Shown here: positions 60,401-64,000 of the stretch, piece by piece
How the letters are laid out: each line of letters begins with the position of its first letter
How positions within the stretch are numbered: position 1 is the first letter of the stretch
From: Candidatus Fermentithermobacillaceae bacterium
GTDB taxonomy: Bacteria > Bacillota > Sulfobacillia > Fermentithermobacillales > DUSS01
Length of the DNA: 64,000 bases
Direction of reading: 5' to 3'
Assembly (NCBI GenBank): GCA_014896535.1
Contig: JADBKE010000012.1
Coordinates: forward strand, 50,302 to 114,301
Notes under the pieces: generated by a model
What the model saw: the letters and a program-made list of their open reading frames with translations, nothing else
Told to the model about the DNA's origin: nothing
Database searches by the model: none
Position numbers and translations under genes: made by a program

Positions 60401-60478
60401 GACGTGGTGGCGGGCCTCATCCCCGGTCGCATACACATTGCGGGAGACCCTGCTGGCGAGGGGGTGGAGGGATCGTGA
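57452..60478 (+). CDS. DUF499-family P-loop ATPase (putative defence protein)
   Basis: A 1008-residue protein of the DUF499 type. Walker A is LETGFGGGKTHNLIALYH (about residues 82-98), Walker B VVILLDELAPYL (about 189), and further ATPase motifs include LTLAEASDAFGEES. After a long helical middle comes RERKDESELQLRV, then a Cys ribbon near residue 834 (CPICGEPASRCRC) followed by Pro-rich linker and a C-terminal alpha/beta domain. DUF499 genes occur beside DUF1156 methylases and helicases in predicted anti-phage islands. ATG 57452 follows a G-rich AAGGGGGGG site. Start of a tight four-gene operon. Confidence 0.88.
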   Translation: MRTVFETCLPRPEVLSGELHEAAFAARLGDVARGTAAPVYGDGATFFSRTHMTKGLKTLLSEALGRLWGTNPMAAPVLRLETGFGGGKTHNLIALYHAASGRVPADALESCIGMPVGTSREAVRVAVVVGDDLNPVDGVRHHDGTVTYTPWGEIAYQIGGQAAYEKVRRNDEARVPGGIPWKEILGEGPVVILLDELAPYLRTLRTWRGKEGLAGHLAPFLKGLLEAVAASPRAVCVLTLAEASDAFGEESEELSQVLNQLMAELKAISGREERILTPTSGEDEIANILTRRLFERVDRNAASEVALVYRAYLEEAQRQGAELPAYALAADYIKLLEHSYPFHPELLVTLNRKVSTIPNFQRTRGALRLLAQAIRRLWQVRPRDVWLIHPHHLDLSWEPVVEDLTSRLDRPRYKEVVHADIVSPVAEHPGFASEIDRSWEASGRRPFARKAATTIFLHSLTRGAAVGARTEEVALACLAPGDDPAMLSQALRELERRCWYLEYEGERWRFLTEPSLNKMIVDEMQYVGVTKAKQVLDEKLWAIWQSGVFDVRRFPAEPNEVPDDAGKPKLAIIHYDAAAAREQDAVPPDLVRRLFEEKGTVGERRLFQNNVVFLVCDEAQREDMITRAREAEAVRRLAEDPERQRLLTPEQRRRLRERKDESELQLRVAIHRAYRFLYYPSADAPRTAAGLAREALPPQDQGSVRQDQGKVILDALRRLEKVYTGDDGPIAPELIKRWAWIHGAREMPVTELVRVFAMRRGLRMLIDPKPLREGIVQGVRRGLWVYFDPAEGRGYGAESPVPLVRLDGDAVLLEPELARERGIPIAGEKPPEERCPICGEPASRCRCQAPPPPPPEERLEASGTASQALQRILDLMHDRNVSGLAVLRFEVEGDGPDSVRGLRGLGLTVPQLGPGQFRLEVSATGEFEGGSVRLEFRGPSERYRDLKDAVVAVLERSTAVHVRAGLEWRPRDVLTAEGMSRVRDVVAGLIPGRIHIAGDPAGEGVEGS

Positions 60479-60894
60479 TCTCCCGGCAGTTTCTCCTGTA
60501 CGTCGTACCCCGCCCGGACGGCTCGTACGGTGTGGAATTGCGACAGCGCCTAAACGGTGCCAGCCAGGATGACGCGCAACCGCTGGTGCGGGTCTGGGAT
60601 GCCCCGTTGCAGGCGAGCCTGCCGCAGGTGCTCGAGGCCCTGCGCCAGAGCGGCTACCGGCCCTCGGACCTGACGCGGGGCCGCCGCGAGCCATTTGAGC
60701 TCAGAGAGAACCAGGGTGTGCGGCTGGCTCTGACCCTGCTCGCCCTGAAACCCCTGCGCAAGACCTCCCGGATGGAGCGCATTGCCGAAGGTATCCGGAG
60801 TATGCCGGACGAAGAGGCCTACTACTGGTTCAGCAAAGCAACCTCGGCAGGCAGCGCCCGGCGCGCCCTAAGGGTGCTCCTCGGAGGGGAGTGA
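60475..60894 (+). CDS. Small protein between DUF499 and DUF1156 (possibly DUF7680)
   Basis: A 139-residue protein starting at GTG 60475, overlapping the DUF499 stop (GTGA) with GGAGG just upstream, so translation is coupled. Sequence begins ISRQFLLYVVPRPDGSYGVE, has a conserved-looking EALRQSGYRPSDLTRGRREP and ends with an alpha-helical segment. I associate this with a small family seen at this position in similar loci (I believe DUF7680), with limited confidence. Probably a structural or adaptor subunit of the complex. Confidence 0.7.
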   Translation: MISRQFLLYVVPRPDGSYGVELRQRLNGASQDDAQPLVRVWDAPLQASLPQVLEALRQSGYRPSDLTRGRREPFELRENQGVRLALTLLALKPLRKTSRMERIAEGIRSMPDEEAYYWFSKATSAGSARRALRVLLGGE

Positions 60895-60903
60895 AGATCC
60901 TCT

Positions 60904-63786
60904 ATGAACGACCCGCTCATTACTGGCTGGCTGCCGGTTGCAGAGATCGGTGTGGAAGCGCGCCGGGAAAGGGCCGCGAGCAGCGCTCTACCGCCCCTGT
61001 ACTTTCTCCACGTCTGGTGGGCCCGTCGGCCACTCGTGGTTTCACGCGCGGCTGTCCTGGGGAGCGTGCTGCCGGCCTGGAGCCCGGACTGGCCGGAAGA
61101 TCTTCTCCTGCGTTTCCCCGACGAGGCGACTTACCGCGACTGGTTCGTCCGCGATCTGCTGGGCATCAGGGGAAACCCGGTGGCGGCACGGAAAGCCATC
61201 GATATCGCCAGGGAGACGGGTGAGCGCCTCCCCGGAGGCGGGTATGGTTACGGGCGTGCGTTCACTCATACGCCCGACGGAGAACAGATCCGCATTATCC
61301 GCCGGCTTCTCGATACGGCATGGGGAACAACCAACCTGGTGGTTTCAGATCCTATGGCCGGGGGAGGTTCCATTCCGTTCGAGGCGCTTCGCTGTGGTTT
61401 CCCGACGTTCGCCAACGAACTCAATCCTGTGGCCTACGTGATTCTCCATGCCACGCTTGACTACCCTGCACGTTTCAGGGAGGAGCTGGCGGGTGACCTC
61501 GAATACTACGGTAAGCTTTGGGCTGAACTCGTGGCCGAACGCCTTGCCCAGTTCTTTCCCGTGGGGACCTACGAGCGGGTTTTCGCGTACCTGTGGGCCC
61601 GCACGGTGGCCTGTCCGTACACGGGCAAGCCGGTTCCGCTCTCTCCTAACTGGTGGCTGCGGAGCAGGGACGAACCGTTGGTGGCCGTCAAGCTGGTGGC
61701 TGACCCCGGCGCGTCCGAGTGCCGGTTCGAGATCGTACGAGACAACAAGGCGCGCGCCGCACGTCCCGAGAGGGGTACGGTGGCCCGAGGGACCGCTATC
61801 TCGCCTTGGACCGGAGAGGCGATCCCCGACGACTATATCAAAGCTGAGGCGCAGGCGGGGCGGATGGGGGCGCAACTCTACGCTGTAGCGATCCAGACGC
61901 CGCAAGGCAAGGACTTCCGGCTCCCCACTCAGGAGGATTTCGATGCGGTGCGGAGGGCCGAGGAAGAACTTGCCCGCCGGCTCCCCGGGTGGGAAGCGCG
62001 GGGGTTTGTGCCGCGTGAAGCTATTCCGGACGGGTTGAAGACAAGCGAACCCCACCGGTACGGGATGCGTACCTGGGCCGACCTCTTCTCTCCGCGGCAG
62101 CTGCTGGCTCTATGCACCTACCTGGAAACGTACCACGAGGTTGCCCGGGAGGTGCGGGAGGGCCTGCCCAAGGAGCGAGCGCGAGCCGTGCTGACCTATC
62201 TGGGGCTTGCACTCGACAAGTGCGCCGATTACAACTCGAGTCTTGCAAGCTGGCATGCCGGACGTGGCGTTATCCGCAACACCTTCGACCGCCACGACTT
62301 CTCGTTCAAATGGAGCTATGGCGAATTCGACGCGGCCCGGATGCTGCTCCCCTGGGCCCTCGATCAAGTCGTCGACGCCTACCTTGGCCTCGCCCGCCTG
62401 TCGGGCGGTCCAGCGCGCAGGCTTTTTGCGGTATCCGGCGCCCGTGCTCCGGTGAGGGTGAGGTACGGCAACGCTGCGAACATGGCGGATGTGCCTTCAG
62501 GGAGCATACATGCCATCGTGGTCGACCCGCCTTATTACGACAACGTCATGTACGGCGAGCTCTCGGACTTCTTTTACGTGTGGCTCAAGCGCACGGTGGG
62601 CGACCTGTACCCGGAGGGATTCACCACTCTGCTTACCGACAAGGACTCCGAGGCGGTCGCCAACCCGGCCCGCTTCCGCGGGATGAAGCATCCCGGGCCC
62701 AGGGAGCTGGCCGACCAGGACTACGAGCGCAAGATGCTGGCCTGCTTCCGGGAGATGCACCGGGTGCTCCGTGAGGATGGAGTGCTTACCGTGATGTTCA
62801 CCCACAAGCGCACGGACGCCTGGAACGCCCTGGGTCGCTCGCTCATTGAGGCCGGTTTCGTCGTGGAGTCCTCCTGGCCGGTGCGGACGGAAAGCGAGCA
62901 TTCTCTGCACCAGGCGAAGAAGAACGCGGCGCAGTCCACGATCCTGCTCACCTGCCGCAAGAGGCCGCCTTCTGCCGAGCCGGCATGGTGGGACGAGATA
63001 AAGGCCGAAGTACGGCAGACTGCGCGGGAGAGAGCTCAGCAGTATGTGAAGGCGGGCATCACCGGCGTCGACCTTTACCTTGCGACTTACGGGCCAGTCC
63101 TCCGGGTGCTGTCGCGCCATTGGCCGGTCCTGTCCGGCGAAGCTGACCCGCGTACCGGAAAGCCGCTGCGTCTGGAACCTGAGACGGCGCTGGATGTGGC
63201 GCGCGCAGAGGTCGCAGCTCTGCGCAAAGAGGCGCTCCTGGGGAGGGTGGTGCGGTTCGATCCGGTCACGGACTTCTGGCTGCTCTGCTGGGATGCTTTC
63301 CGGGCGGCGACATTTCCCGCAGACGAGGCGAGGAAGCTCTCGCTGGCGCTGGGATGCGACCTCGAGGCGGACCTCGTCCGCGCGCACCGCGTCCTGGCGA
63401 AGCAAGGTGATTCGGTGACCTTGCAGGAGCCGGCGCAGCGCCGCACCCGCGGCCGGCTCGATCCCGACGGTACCTTTTCCGTGCTCCTCGATGTGCTGCA
63501 TACGGCGCTCCTGCTGGTAGCGGAAGACGGCACCGCGGCGGCGATGCGCTTTCTGGAAAGCCGCGGGTACGCGCGCGACCCAGCGTTCCGGGCGCTGCTG
63601 CAGGGGGCCATACGCGCCGTCCCGGCGACCCGCAACCGCGGGGGTCGCTACCTCCGTCCGGAAGCAGAAGCCATCGAGCGCCTGCGTCAGGCCGCTTTTC
63701 CGGACCTTGAGCCTGCTCCGGAAGAGGAGAGAGGGCCTGAGCAGATGGCACTTCTTGTTGAAGAGGAAGAGGAGGAGGAAACGTAG
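60904..63786 (+). CDS. DUF1156-domain DNA methyltransferase
   Basis: A 960-residue amino-methyltransferase. The N-terminal DUF1156 segment (YFLHVWWARRPLVVSRAAVL) is diagnostic. The SAM motif is SDPMAGGGSIPFEALRCG (about 148-165), and the catalytic motif is VVDPPYYDNVMYGEL (about 540), DPPY type, so it would methylate adenine N6 or cytosine N4. A target-recognition-like region lies between the two motifs. SFEW... VFTHKRTDAWNALGR follows. In restriction-like systems this marks self DNA. ATG 60904 lies 9 bp after the small gene and 3 bp before the helicase start begins the next unit. No damage visible. Confidence 0.92.
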   Translation: MNDPLITGWLPVAEIGVEARRERAASSALPPLYFLHVWWARRPLVVSRAAVLGSVLPAWSPDWPEDLLLRFPDEATYRDWFVRDLLGIRGNPVAARKAIDIARETGERLPGGGYGYGRAFTHTPDGEQIRIIRRLLDTAWGTTNLVVSDPMAGGGSIPFEALRCGFPTFANELNPVAYVILHATLDYPARFREELAGDLEYYGKLWAELVAERLAQFFPVGTYERVFAYLWARTVACPYTGKPVPLSPNWWLRSRDEPLVAVKLVADPGASECRFEIVRDNKARAARPERGTVARGTAISPWTGEAIPDDYIKAEAQAGRMGAQLYAVAIQTPQGKDFRLPTQEDFDAVRRAEEELARRLPGWEARGFVPREAIPDGLKTSEPHRYGMRTWADLFSPRQLLALCTYLETYHEVAREVREGLPKERARAVLTYLGLALDKCADYNSSLASWHAGRGVIRNTFDRHDFSFKWSYGEFDAARMLLPWALDQVVDAYLGLARLSGGPARRLFAVSGARAPVRVRYGNAANMADVPSGSIHAIVVDPPYYDNVMYGELSDFFYVWLKRTVGDLYPEGFTTLLTDKDSEAVANPARFRGMKHPGPRELADQDYERKMLACFREMHRVLREDGVLTVMFTHKRTDAWNALGRSLIEAGFVVESSWPVRTESEHSLHQAKKNAAQSTILLTCRKRPPSAEPAWWDEIKAEVRQTARERAQQYVKAGITGVDLYLATYGPVLRVLSRHWPVLSGEADPRTGKPLRLEPETALDVARAEVAALRKEALLGRVVRFDPVTDFWLLCWDAFRAATFPADEARKLSLALGCDLEADLVRAHRVLAKQGDSVTLQEPAQRRTRGRLDPDGTFSVLLDVLHTALLLVAEDGTAAAMRFLESRGYARDPAFRALLQGAIRAVPATRNRGGRYLRPEAEAIERLRQAAFPDLEPAPEEERGPEQMALLVEEEEEEET

Positions 63787-63789
63787 CCC

Positions 63790-64000
63790 GTGTCCGGCTG
63801 CTTGACCGAAGTCAATTGGAAGATTTCTTACGGCCCGGCGGACGACAGGCTGCGTGATTTCTACATCCCGGCCCTGTCGCGCTCCGTATCCTACGACAGG
63901 ACAGCCGGGTTCTTCTCCTCGTGGTCGCTGGCCATGGCGGCTGCCGGTGTGGCCCACTTGGTACGGGCCGGCGGTTGCATGCGCCTTCTTGTGGGTGCAA
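63790..64000 (+). CDS. Helicase/PLD-type protein, N-terminus only (runs off the edge)
   Basis: Seventy codons are visible from GTG 63790, starting 3 bp after the methylase stop. The sequence DRLRDFYIPALSRSVSYDRT, then AGFFSSWSLAMAAAGVAHLV and GGCMRLLVGA, is the N-terminal phospholipase-D-like domain that usually precedes an SNF2/DEAD helicase in these loci. The helicase motifs themselves lie beyond 64000, so that part is inferred from known relatives. Confidence 0.75.
   Translation, partial: MSGCLTEVNWKISYGPADDRLRDFYIPALSRSVSYDRTAGFFSSWSLAMAAAGVAHLVRAGGCMRLLVGA

Noticed and set aside
62497..63957. Long minus-strand reading frame opposite the DUF1156 gene
   Set aside because: Antisense shadow; the plus-strand methylase motifs and start site are clear.

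Overview
The window looks like chromosomal DNA from a GC-rich, spore-forming, probably thermophilic member of the Bacillota. Reasons: a SigI/RsgI sigma/anti-sigma pair, two tiny YjcZ-like sporulation proteins with a possible mother-cell (SigK-like) promoter, trmK beside a YqfO/Nif3-like gene, an A-type RNase P RNA, a B12-dependent ribonucleotide reductase paired with nrdR, an S-layer-homology protein, and strong GGAGG ribosome sites with many GTG/TTG starts. No species is assigned.

Layout. 1-6.0 kb: AbrB-type regulator plus half ABC exporter, a membrane-anchored Clp-fold serine proteinase, and indolepyruvate:ferredoxin oxidoreductase (iorAB). 6.2-10.7 kb: sigI-rsgI and a DinG-type iron-sulfur helicase. 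10.8-15.3 kb: nrdJ, interrupted by a 410-residue intein, and nrdR; both are preceded by a shared 18-bp element. 15.4-21.5 kb: hotdog thioesterase, a translationally coupled PadR regulator/His-Cys-rich protein operon, a MoxR-type AAA ATPase/VWA pair, and a small lipoprotein. 21.6-28.1 kb: M20 amidohydrolase, E1-like protein, PLP decarboxylase, cell-wall amidase, CofE-like protein and an MntR/DtxR regulator. 28.6-41.5 kb: SLH protein, M28 and M48 membrane peptidases, small membrane proteins, rnpB, LemA, TPM protein, RNase H and a Nif3-like protein. 41.5-52.2 kb: trmK, M14 peptidase, class III aminotransferase, the YjcZ pair, formate/nitrite-type channel and an ABC-2 export operon.

52.6-64.0 kb is accessory: an intact IS481-family element with a 5-bp target duplication, an inverted fragment of the same IS, tRNA-Val(CAC), a tyrosine-integrase remnant, a VapBC-type module, an orphan PD-(D/E)XK-like protein, a frameshifted DUF3006-like remnant, and then a tightly packed operon of DUF499 ATPase, small linker protein, DUF1156 DNA methyltransferase and the start of a helicase-type protein that runs off the right edge. 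The gene set looks like a predicted anti-phage system carried on an island next to a tRNA.

The most unusual non-coding feature is a run of palindromic sites (TGCCAA...TTGGCA) at an exact 42-bp pitch, close to four helical turns, between two convergent membrane-peptidase genes. A second recurring pattern is short intergenic duplications with offsets of 67-73 bp at several unrelated loci, some of them copying the edge of a gene.
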